From contig NC_133328.1 in assembly GCF_042186555.1 (NCBI RefSeq), positions 62,056,074 through 62,120,073 of the forward strand: a stretch of DNA of 64,000 nt, given 5' to 3'. The notes beneath the pieces were generated by a model, which ran no database searches, was not told the origin of the DNA, and saw only the letters and a program-made list of their open reading frames with translations. Position 1 is the first letter of the stretch. Each line of letters opens with the position of its first letter. This DNA is from Aquarana catesbeiana. Its lineage: Eukaryota; Chordata; Amphibia; Anura; Ranidae. Of the stretch, positions 34,437 to 46,900 are shown piece by piece. A program made the translations under genes and the position numbers.

Positions 34437-37400
34437 CAAGTGTATTTTTTTACAAAATTGCATTTGAAAAACCACTGCACAAAATACTGTGTGACATAAA
34501 AATTTGCAGCGAACGCCATTTTATTCTCTAGGACAGTGATGGCGAACCTTGGCACCCCAGATGTTTTGGAAATACATTTCCCATGATGCTCATGCACTCT
34601 GTAGTGTAGTTGAGCATCATGCAAAATTTTGTTCCAAAACATTTGGGGTGCCAAGGTTCACCATCACTGCTCTAGGGTCTCTGCTGAAAAATGAAATAAA
34701 AATATATATCATGTTTGGGGGTTCTAAGTAATTTTCTAGCAAAAAAACAGATTTTTACATATATGAGAGACGTGTCGGAAATGGCCCAGTTGGCAAGTGG
34801 TTAATGGGATACATTTATATGCAGAGCTTGTTAGGTGCTTTCCAAGTTAAAGCGGAACAAAAGGGGAAGTTCCACTTTTCATCCCCCCCCCCCCCCCCCC
34901 CCGCCATATTTGGAATTTTTTTATTTTTATGGGGGGGATGTTAATCTAGTTTCGCTAGGTACCCACTCCATTAAGTTGTGTGTTTTTTTTTGTTTTTTTT
35001 TGTAGCTGCTATCTCTATTAATGTTTGGCAGAAGCTCCTACTTTACTTGGTGATCTTATTAGCTGAACTTTACCCTGAATTTATTCACATGCCATTTAAC
35101 AAACATCTGCTACTGTATACAGCTGCCTAATGATGCATGCTCTGATTGTATCTTGTTTTATATGGCGTTTCTGTGTTCTGAGCAAGATTTTTATTTTTTT
35201 TTTCCCCCCTCAGAATAATATTACAAATACAAGTTTATACAAATAATAGTTGTGTGCATTAGTGATTTGTGTTGTTTTTACCAAGCCTGTTTTAGGGGCT
35301 TTTATTCCATTGAGGTTTGTCAGTGTTATTTCAGTAAACACACTAAGGCCCCTTTCACACTGGGGTGGGGGTGTTATCGGCGGTAAAGCGCCGCTATTGT
35401 AAGCGGCGCTTTACCGTCGGTATTGGGCCGCTAGCGGGGCGGTTTTACCCCCCTGCTAGCGGCCGAGAAGGGGTTAAAACCACCGCAAAGCGCCTCTGCA
35501 GTATTGCCGCGCCATCCCATTGATTTCAATGGGCAGGAGCGGTGGAGGAGCGGTATACACTCCGCTCCGAAGATGCTGCTGGCAGGACTTTTTTTCCCGT
35601 CCTGCAAGGGCACAGCTCCAGTGTGAAAGCCCTCGGGGCTTTCACACTGGAATTAAAGCAGCGGCACTTTCGGGTCAGTTTGCAGGCGCTATTATTAGCG
35701 CAATAGCGCCTGCAAACCGCCCCAGTCTGAAAGGACCCTAAAAGGAATAAACTCCCAGTGAGTCAATGTACCCCCACTGTCTTTGATCTAGTTTGTGTCA
35801 TACTTAAAATGCTGGAATCACGTGTATAATATATTAGTGAGATGCTAAATACTGTTACAGAATTGGAAGTGACTTTGGTCTTTTAGGGATCTGATTCTTT
35901 TAACTAGGGCTCTGGGCAAAATAGTGGATAAGTGGTTGGCACTCCTGCCTTGCAGTTTTAAAACCTAAGTTTACATAAAATAAAAAAGCACACGGAAGAT
36001 TGCCTACCTTTTAATAAAATGTGCTGCTTTGCCCTCCTTTTGCCAAAATCTTCCTCTTTCGATGCTCCCCCTGCCACCATAATATTGCTGCGGCAGAGGT
36101 TAATAGAATTATTGGGCTATGGTAGGAACTCGAACACTTGACTATGTCTGACCTTTTACACCCAGCTGCTCAATGAATGCAAGCCATTACTACAGCTTCT
36201 CTGAATGAAACCGGATCTATGAATAGAGGACAGGCGAATGATTGATGGCTCTGCCCCCTCCATTCATAGATCCTATTTCATTTATGGAAGCTTTAATACC
36301 AGCTTCAGGCACTGTTTGTGAGTGCCTATCACAACCCCTTAGTTCTATTCACCCCCAATGCACTGGAAGATTGCAGGGGTAAAGACATTGGATGAGAGAG
36401 ATTTTGTCGAAAGGAGGACACATCCGCAGAAGGGAGACATCTCACTGAAGGTAAGTTGTGTCCCTTGTACTGTGGTGTGTGTGTTGTTGTGTGTTTTTTT
36501 TTTTTTTTTTTTTAACCGCACTATAGCTGAATGACATCCTCCCGTGGTCACACTTGTGCGGGCAGCGTGCTCTGTGATCGCTGTGTCCTTGGGCTTTGTC
36601 TACGCTGAAGTCGGAGTGACAACACTGGACTTCCTCAGTGCACTCCCTCTTTTCCCTGTCACTGTGCCCCTCACATTGACATGTGCATGACTGAAGTTTT
36701 GTACTGGGGGAGTGACAGCACATGGCAGCGGGCGGATTCTTAGTTGCTATTTAGTCCAATAGCGGCTTTCAAATCTGCCCACTGCTGTGCACAATTAATC
36801 AGTAGTAAAGCGCACTTGATGGGGAATTTGATTCTCAGTTCTCCATGCTCCTCCCACCCAGTGACAGGTCATTTCCTAAATATGGGCATTGCCATATTGG
36901 GGTAATGATATCCCTTTGTTTACACTTTGGCTTTTAGCCCCAGCATTTACCAGCCCACAGCTAAATGAGGGCGGGGATACAGTTCTGTGCAGGAAGCTGT
37001 AACATACACAACATCATCTTCCCAGCACAATCAGGGCCCACTCTTGAGTACCGGTGTACATTCTGTATGCCAGCTCAGAGGTAGTCTTGGTTGACTCCAG
37101 TTTCCTAATATGAGAACTGGCAGTAACTGTTTAGGAATTTGTTACTTCCATAGAGACAGTTTGCTAGTGGCAGTAGTAAGAAATCTCTGAATTTGCCACA
37201 TGTGTCGGCAATGTTACCGACATTGGCATAAAATGCTGGTCTGAATTAGGCACAGGTAGTTCTTAAAGCGGTAGTGAAGTCTTTTCAGAAAAAAAAAAAA
37301 ATTTCACCTGCAAGGTAATCTTCATAATATGTTAGTGTGCACTGCATACTAGCACATTATGAAAGACTTGCCTTAAAACAAAGCCCTCCAGCACTGTCAC

Positions 37401-40400
37401 ACTGCATGGGCTTCCATTTTCACCTCGTCTTCCTTCCAGGTTTGGGGGTTTCAGCCTTCTGGTAGGCTGAGCTGCGATGACATCTCAGCCATCGCACACA
37501 TATCTGAAGGAACGACTCTGGTATGCCGTTCATTCAGAGCATATGCACTGGTGACAACCCCAACTGCTGCTGACTAGAATATCTCCTAAACGGTGCACAT
37601 TTAGGAGATTTTCATCTTACCTACAGGTAAGCTTACCTGTAGGTAAAAGTAAAAAAAAGTTGTTTTTTTTTTCTACCACTTTAAAGGAACTTCCACCAGA
37701 AACCTGTCGCTGGGGCTGTTATGAATTGCTCAGTCTGTCTTTTGATCATTGGGATGAAATACTGGGTTCTGATTTGTCGTGGGCTTTTTTTTTTATCTCT
37801 CCAAAGGAGTTTACGATACAATATGGTATAACCGATATAACATCTGTTCATGTGCTTTTCTTTCAGCCTGTGTTCAACCTGCGGGACCTGGGTTTATCTG
37901 AGCTGCGGATTGCACAGCTTGACGAGATCTTCTCAAGACTTCTTCCTGGCTTTGCTGATAAAAAGAAAAGCTCATTGCACTGGCACACATCCCATGTATC
38001 TGCACAGTCTTTCTTTGAAAATAAAAATGGTAGGTGGAATCCGGATCAGGGGGGGGGCCGGGCTTATTATCAATGGATGCACTTTAACACAGTAACATGG
38101 GTTCTCAGAGCTATATGTGAAAAACAATACTGTATCACTCCTTTTTCAATGATGTCTATACCTATGATTAATAATACAATATTCCAAAGTGATAATAAAA
38201 AGCATAGAATCAAAAAATCTAAATCAAATTTAAAAATACGTCTCTTTTATAATCACTCCACTATATACTGTGCATTTAACGGCCTCTCCGTGTGTCTATT
38301 AGTTGAACTCCACACTGTGCAGACAAAAACATTGTAAGTGTTCCTTTATTCACTCGCCACTACTACTTGTGCAAAAACAGGTGTGCTCTCACTGTATTTT
38401 TTTACCTATATGTTGCAACAGGTCCTAAAACTTGCTTGTTTCCCCTTTGGGATCTGTTGGCCTCCAACTTCATAAGGTGCCTCTTCTCTCATCCAGTTCT
38501 TAGAGTAAAGAGAAACAAAAACTCCCTAGTGCTTTATAAGCTTTAAAAACTTTTCTGAAAACCAAATTCCACACATTCACCCAGGGTTACCAGCAGTTGT
38601 ATTTGAATTTTGTATCGTGTTATTTACCATGGGTGTATATGTATAAGGAGTGGCGCGGCACTGTTTTTCACATGTATATTGGTGTTACAGTGACACTGAT
38701 GATTGTAACAAGTGTGTGTGTGTATATATGTATATATATATATATTCTGCAAAAGTAAATTGAGCATGTTTTCAGTAATAGAAGCGTTAATAGGTAATTT
38801 TGTATTACTTCACAAAATGGGAAGTAAATAAACAGAAGTGAAATAAAATCAATATTTGATGTGACCACCCTTTACCTTCAAAACCGCATCAGTTATTCTA
38901 AGTACATTTGCACACAATTTTTGAAGGAACTCTGCAGGTAGGTTGTTCCAAACCTCTTGGAGAACTAACCACAGATCTTCTGTAGATGTAGGCTGCCTCA
39001 AATCCTTTTGTCTCTTCATGTAATCACAGACAGACTCTATGATATTGAGATCAGTCCAGAGTCCTATGTTTCTGTACATAGTGGAGTCGGTTAGCTTTGA
39101 TTCCATGTCCAATGCACAATATGGGGTGCAGGGGTCTCTTCATGTAATTCCAGACAGACTTGATGTTGAGATCAGGGCTCCTGTGGGGGCCAGACCATCA
39201 CTTTCAGGACTCCTTATTCTTCTTTACGCTGAAGATGGCTCTTAATGACATTGGCTGTATGTTTGGGTCGTTGTCCTGCTGCAGAATAGATTTGGGGCCA
39301 ATCGCACACCTCCCTGATATGGCATGAATGGATAAGTGTCTGCCTGTTTTTTTCAGCATTGAGGTCACCATTGATCCTGACCAAATCTCCAACTCCATTT
39401 GCAGAATTGCAGCCCTAAACGTGCAAGGATACTCATTGTATCGCTCTCCAGCCCTTCGGCAAACAAATTGCCCCCTGCTACAGCCAAATATTTCAAATTT
39501 TGAATCGTCAGTCCAGGGAGCCTGCTGCCATTTTTCTGCACCCCATATTGTGCATTGGACATGGAATCAAAACTAAGCGACTCCACTATGTACAGAAACA
39601 TAGGAACTGGGGTGAAAAAATGGCAGCAGGTACTCTGGACTGATCTCAATATCATGGAGTCTGTCTGTGATTACATGAAGAGACAGAAGGATTTGATGCA
39701 GTCTACATCCACAGACAATCTGTAGTTAGTTCTCCATGATGTTTGTAACAACCTACCTGCTGAGTTCCTTCAAAAACTGTGTGCAAGTGTGCCTAGAAGA
39801 ATGGATGCTGGTGTAAAGGCAAAGGGTGGTCACACCAAATTTTGATTTTGATTTCTTTTCTGTTCATTTAATTTGCATTTAATTGATTAAAATGAACACT
39901 TCTATTTCTGAAAGCATACCTAATTTACTGCATTTTTTTTCACACCTGCCTAAGATTTGCAGAGTACTGTATATGTATATAAATCTGGCACATATAGTTT
40001 AGGGTGTAGCTGCGTGGGAGTAAAAATTGTTGGTTTCATAAGTTCTCAGATGTTTTACTATGTTTTTTTGAAAATCAGTTTTTGGGAATAGACAAAGGGA
40101 AACTGCAGGTCAGCAAACGGCATAATGCAGAAAAATATCAGAGTGCACCATAATTCAATAATGGCCCTGTGGTATGAGTGGAAGTCTTGTGAAATCCTAC
40201 CTGGCGTAAATGGGCCCTTCTCTTGTAAAATGTAACACTTTAAAAATAAAATGTATTCAGCAATGTTAGTTTGTGGTGTTTCCTAATTAAATTTTTTTTT
40301 ATATATATATATTTTTTTTTTTTTGCAAACCATTATGTAAGAATTTAAAAAGGATATTTTGAGCTGGATGTATTAATAGATGGTTGGTATTAGAGGAACT

Positions 40401-40879
40401 GCAGTCTGCTAACATAATTTATAATAAAAACATCTTTGCCATTCTGAAGCTTCCCACCAACCACATTGCATATTTTATATATACTGTGATTCTGTACTTG
40501 CCAAATATTCTGCAGAAAACTCCCTCCACTAAGTCTGGTTGCATCCATTTTAACTGTGAGCAGCTGAAGCTGCTGCCTGTTCACTTCCTGGACTTACACA
40601 GAGGCACACCTCCAGGTCTCCAGCTCTGGAGCCCTGCAGCTCTCATTGGCCCGCTTATGACCCGTGTCGCCCCCCCCCCCCTTCCTGGCAAACTCTCACG
40701 AGAGTGAGATTGAAATCTGTGCATTATGTCATAAGCCTAGGCTTTTTACCAGACAAACAGGAAGTGGGCTGTATAAGGTATTTACTGGCAGAAAAAAAAT
40801 GTTTTACTATCCAAAGTTAAAACAAGCAGAAGATTTAATAGATGGAAAGTTGAAAAAATAACTGAAGGTCTGCTTTAAA

Positions 40880-40912
<33 letters not shown>

Positions 40913-43900
40913 GTGTTGTGTTTGTGTTTGGGTTTTTTTGTTTTTTTGTAAAGTACAATTTCACATCTTTCATTGAAGGCTATCCCAGCACTGTAAATGC
41001 TTTGCGTCCGTACCACCAGCAGCAGATGAGCCCACTGAAGCAAGTTTGTGCAGACCTGCAGCATTGGCCAGGTAAATGCTGAATTTTCTCTTTTAGTAAC
41101 ATTTGTGACTTCTTTACAATATATTGGTTTACACCGTTTTGGATTACCATGTCAGTACAAAATATCTATCAGTTTAGTGCAAAAGATTTAAAATGGCCCC
41201 GGGCATGAGCAACAAGCTGACAACTCCCATTCATATGGAGGCAAGACCACAATCTTCGGGGGCCATTACCTGTCATCTCTCTTGACTTTTGCTGTCAAAG
41301 CTTGACTCCGTTACAGTAATGGCCAGCATTGCATTGCATTGTCCACGTTCGTCTTGCATGCTTTTTATTATTATAGATGATAATGAGACATGAGAGATAT
41401 TGGAGACATTGAGGCTTTCCTCCTAGCAAACCCCCCCGTTTTAAAATTACTGGCTGCCTGGCTATACTAATCCATTGGAACAGCAAAGCCCACATTCATT
41501 AAACAAACGTGATGCACAGAAGGCCTAAAATGGTAAAGGTGACTCTAGCTACCACATTTGCCTCCAAATCTGGGCTGTCCCCTACAGTACTTCATCTCAG
41601 CACTAGATGTCACCAGTCTTCTGGGTTGAATGACTCCCAGCATTATGCATCCTGCCTCCTGAGCACCCAGGCCCTCATAATGCCAGTCTGGGCTTACAAT
41701 ACTCGGACAGAGTGGCACTCAGAAATCATGTTAGCACAGCAGTGCTTAAAACTGAAGAAGAGGAAGGATCTGTGATGTCAGTAATCCAGCCAGGAGACTA
41801 GTAGTAAAGATAAGTATAATTGTGTGTGTGTATATTTAAAAAAAAAAAAAGGTGGTTGATGGTTGTGTTCAGAGGGCCAGAGAATGAGAAGTTAGGCTTT
41901 AACCCAGAGCAAGCATGCATTTAGGGTTGAAAATTAGTTTGTCAATTTCACAAATATCACAAAGAACAACATAAGTTACAACTTGGTGACAGCCATTAGT
42001 AAACATAGGTAATGAGTCAGCCTGTAGGCTATCGCCCATAGCTTGACTCCCACTAACAAACAATGCATTGTAAGGGTTGACAACTGTCATCTGTTGCGAG
42101 GAGTAGCTCTGGCTGGAGAGCCTTGGTCATAATAAAACTATGGAGGAATAATTAAAAAAATAACAGGGGAAATCAAATAAAAGTGGGAGGTGGCCCAAGT
42201 AAGGGCGTAGATTGAGTGAGAGAGGGAAGTAAATAAGGGCAGAAAAGATCATAGAGGAGAGAGAGAGAGAGAGAGCTGCTGGGGAGACACTCGTAGAGAG
42301 AGGTAGATAATGGACAGAGGGTGGGAAACCAATGGATAGACACCTCAACCCTCCCTATGGTTAGGCTGCTTATTGGGGTGACCCTGTCGGGATTGAGAGC
42401 ATACTCGTGAGGGTATCTGAAGCGGAGCCAAATGGACCACAATACCTTGTACTTATCAAAGGTGGTGATGTCTAAAGCCAACATCTCCTCCATTCTCATA
42501 ATATCGTTCATGGTCTAAACCCATCGTGACAAGGGAGGAGTGGGGGTTGTCTTCCAAAATGATGGAATGAGCTATCTTGCTGAAGACATAAAAAAAAAGG
42601 AGGAGATTCCGTTTCTGCAATGTTCTAAACCCAGGTAGTGTCGAGAGGAGGGCAATCATTGGGGTAGGCGATAACGTGTCTTCATAAATTTTATTGTAAC
42701 ATTCAAATACCTGAGTCCAGAAGGGGTGGATCCTCTCATATTCCCACCAGACATGTAGATAGGTCCCTGTAGCAGAGTTACAGTGGCAACAGGAGGCTGG
42801 AGTTGCATGAAAATTTTTGTGTAACGTGGCGGGGTCCCTGTACCATCGAGACAGGAATTTTGTAGTTCTTTTCTTGGGAATAGCAGGATATCGTTGACTT
42901 GTGGGTAAAATTTAAATTAGGTCTGCCAATCCACTCTGGAGATGTCCTTTCCCAGGTCTGCAGACCACATCCTAATGTAAGGTGGTAAGTCGTCATGTGT
43001 AAGGGCTTGTAGGAGACTATATAGGGATGAGAGAAGATGTCTGGGCGTTACAGAGAGGGAGCACAGCCTTTGATATTCAGTATAGGAGTGGTGTATTTGG
43101 GAGGAAGCATATAAGCGTTTTGTGAATGTGGATAAGTGAAGGGTGGTAAGCCAGTCGCGAGAACCTGCTAGAGTAGTTGGTGTCCCTTGTAATGGGTGTA
43201 CAAAAGAATGTGCTTGTGGCCACTCGGGGCATTTGAAACCGGTGGTCTAACAGAGAGGTCAATGGGTAAGGGTCGGAAGACAGAATGGAGCACAATCCCC
43301 TGTTATACCAGAGTCCAAGGGTGGCAAGTGTCAGCGGTGAGGAGGTGGATAGGTGGGCAAGGTCGTTTCTGTATCCCCATAGAAGAGCCCGGAGGTCTAC
43401 AGGGGCCAAATCATGCTATACCATGACGGAAGCTTTCAGGAAAGGACGGGGAAACCACTCTAGAATGCGCGCCATGTGGGTGGCTTTATAGTAAATCTCT
43501 GGCAGGGAGACCCGCCCCACCCTGTAGCTTCGGAAGGGTGAGTAGCTTGTACTTCACCCTAGGTATCCCGCGGTTCCACATGAACCGGATAGCGAGGGAT
43601 CGTAGAGAGACAAAGAAGAACTTTGGTACCATGATGGGGATTGTTTGAAAAAGGTACAGTAGTTTGGGCAGGGTGTCCATCTTAAGAGTTAATTCGCTTG
43701 AACCATGGCAAAGGGGAACCTCCCCACTCTTCTAAGTCTTTCCATATGCGGGAGAGTAGGGGAATATAATTCATTGAAAATTAAATTGGAGAGATTGGAG
43801 GGTATAGTAACCCCTAGGTAGGATATGCCTTTTGTTTACCTCTACGATGTCCTCATTGCGAACGAACTTCTCTTTCCAATGGCGGAGAGGGAGATACTGA

Positions 43901-46900
43901 GAGCCTCTGTTTTGGATATATTGAGTTTGAAATTACTAAAGGAGCTAAAACGATGGAATTCCAGGAAAAGTGATGGTAAGGAGGTATGAGGGTGTTGTAG
44001 GTTGACCAGGAGATCATCAGCGTATAGAAACAGCTTGTGATGGGAGGAGGGTGTTAGAACGCCTCTGAGGAAGTGCCATTTACTAATATAGAGGCAGAAG
44101 GTTGGGAGTACAGGGACATCACCCTGGAGATAAAAGATGTTCCTAATCCTAGTTGCTCTAGTGAGTCGTAGAAATCTCCAATTGACTCTATCAAACGCCT
44201 TTTCGGCATCAAAGGATAGGAGGCAAGCTTTCAGATTTTGGCGCTGGATAAATGAGATGGTGAATTGTTTTGGTGGTATTGTCCCTTGCCTCAGGACCGG
44301 GAACAAATCCCACCTGATCTTTGAGTCACCCCTGGAAGAAGGAGATAAGCGATTAGCTAATACGTTTGCAAACAGTTTAAGGTCTATGTTGAGCAAAGAT
44401 ATTGACCGATAGCTGCTACATTGGGGTGGACCTTTGGCTTAAGTATAATAGAGACATTTGCAGATAGTGACCCCTTAGAAGGCAGGTGGGAGTCGTCTAT
44501 GGCAGCAAGCATGCATTTAAAGTAAATGTGAACCTCACCTTGTAAAACAACTCATTCAGTTTAAATGTAGTTTAATACATACTTTTTTTTATGATCACAT
44601 GACCTCTTTTCTCAGCTGCGGAAGGGGCTTAGAAAGGTGGGGGTTTGAGACTGCATGGTGGTGTCAGCAGAAGGTAGAGTCACAGTGAAGAGCTGTGCAG
44701 GGGGCATGTCAGCACAAGTCATAGCCATTGGAGGACAGGCAGGATGTGCTACCAGCACAGTCATAAATTGACCACACTTCTGGGGAAAACCAGTTATTTC
44801 ACAGGGAGTAATACAAAGTGAACAGGATACTTTTTAACACATGTAGATGGTACAACATTCACATCAGGGATATAAAATTTTAGGGTATTTTAAAGAGGTG
44901 CTTCAGGCTCCTGCAGAAAAAAAAGTAAGCGTCAGCAGCTACAAATAGTATAGCTGCTGACTTTTAATATTAGGACACTTACCTGTCCAGGAACCAGTGG
45001 TGTCTTCACCCAAGCTAATTTTCAGTCGGCTATTGGGTACTGCCGCCACCATCTGCACTAAGGGATACTGTCAGTAAAGCCTTGCGGCTTCACAGCCAGT
45101 TACCTACTGCACACGCTGTCCGCTCTCATTGGGCCGGCTGCGGAGGAAGTGGGAGCGGTTACCTATCAAAACCAGGTACCCGCTCCCCACCACAAGGTGC
45201 CAAATGTGGCAGCGGAGGGGGAGAGGAGGCAGACAAGTGGCGCTTCCCCTTTTGGGTGAAGCTCCACTTTCAGGTTTCTGCAAATGTGATCCACAATAAT
45301 TATTGATGCCAGAGACGACTAGCCTTCCATCAGTTTATATATAACTATATTTATTCTAATATGGCAGCTCTATATTTTATCTCCTGACCTTCCCTTTTTT
45401 TTTTTTTATTATAAATGATAATTATATTTGTTTTTTATCGAAGTATATACACAGTCTCGCGGATTCAAGACTGTCCACACAAAAGACAAACGGCTTCAGT
45501 CAACCTCTGAGCGGATTGCGGCCACTGAAAGATCTGCACCCTCCTTTATGAAGGTATATCTGAATGCTTAACTATAATTAAACATGTTGCTTCCAGATTA
45601 GTGTTAAAGTACTTTTCGGCATGTAGAAAAGAAGAATGGTTCAGCAAAAGACTTTTTTTTTGTGTTCCTTTAGGGATTTTTGATGCGAGACAGGATTCCA
45701 GATGTGGAAAACTTGGACAAGATTGTGAAAAGTAAGAATGTCCCTGAAGGACAGCAGGAAGCCTTTAAGACTGGCTTTGCAGAAGGATTCCTGAAAGCAC
45801 AAGCTCTCACTCAAAGGACTACAGGTAATCTGGGACAACTGACTGTATCTGTTGCCATGCTTAAGCATTACTTTTTAGAGTTTTGTACTTCCGATTTATT
45901 CCATGCGTATGCTCAGCTGAACATGTCCCGTCCCCTCCGTGATTAATGTCAACTGCTGTGTGTTGATATATTTGCTTTTGTATTGTTATATAGTGTATAT
46001 ATGATGTAACTGGGTCCTGCATCTAAACATTCTGTGCCTCTGAACCCTTTTATTTAAATAGTCTCTAAGTCACACCAGCCCTGCAAAAATGTCTGCAGCA
46101 CAATCTAAGTATACAGAATACTTTATGGCCCCATTCACAAGTGAATGGGGTTCTTGGGGATTATGTGCAGGGGTTCTTGGTGATTTGCTACAGACGGGAG
46201 CCCCATTAAAAGCAATGGGAGGCCAACAGCTCCCACAGCTGTTCACAGGCGCTCGCATGTAATTGCTCATGGATTGAGCATGGTCTGCATTCAGGGCCGA
46301 TCATTCAAAGGTAATATCAGCTTGAGCAGTTAAATGCGAACGACCGCGAAAAACTGCATGAGCTTTCAGCCTCCCATTGCTTTCAATGAGGGTTCCACCT
46401 GTTAATCGCTGGGTCTCCAACATCGAATCGCTAACAGCCCCTTACCCAAGTGTGAATGTGGGCCGTTAATGTCATATAGACCTGGATTTTTCTTCACCTA
46501 GTGATTTTTCTTTTTTTTTTTTTCTTCTTTCTACTCTGTGCTTTACAAATTTTTTAAAGAGCATGCTCTCCAGCCCAGTTTCAAAATGATCCAGGTATTG
46601 AATTTTAAATTTTTTTACATATCGGGAGAATTCTTTAAAAGAGAAGTATGGGAACTTTTTTATTTATTTTTCCCCCTTTATACTTAGGTGGATGCAGCAT
46701 GGGTCCGATGCTGTATCTGTCCCCCGACACCTCTCAACTGAAAACCGAGCGGTCGAACATCGCTGATCAATCTTTTCAGAGCTCCGTGTGTAGAGAGCTG
46801 CAGACTGTCAGTCACAGCTCTCTGTTTTTCTCCCCCAGCGCTTATTGGAGCGCTGAGCTATGGAGGAGGTAGAGCGGGCCGCTTCGGGTTCTCAGCAGTT

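Larger units (their letters stand above)
33578..34804 (+). mobile_element. Complete TTAA-flanked element (piggyBac-like candidate) with two nested hAT MITEs
   Basis: TTAA then CCACTTGCCAACCTGGCC at left; GGCCCAGTTGGCAAGTGG then TTAA at right. The inverted ends match at nearly every base. TTAA flanks and CC-starting ends fit piggyBac-type MITEs. No transposase. MITEs at 33831-34016 and 34534-34669 lie inside, and a 32-bp T tract at about 34401. Confidence 0.7.

Noticed and set aside
37660..38337. 225-codon ORF in YME1L1 intron 2/exon 3
   Set aside because: Only 37867-38029 is conserved; the rest is intron and MITE sequence read through by chance.
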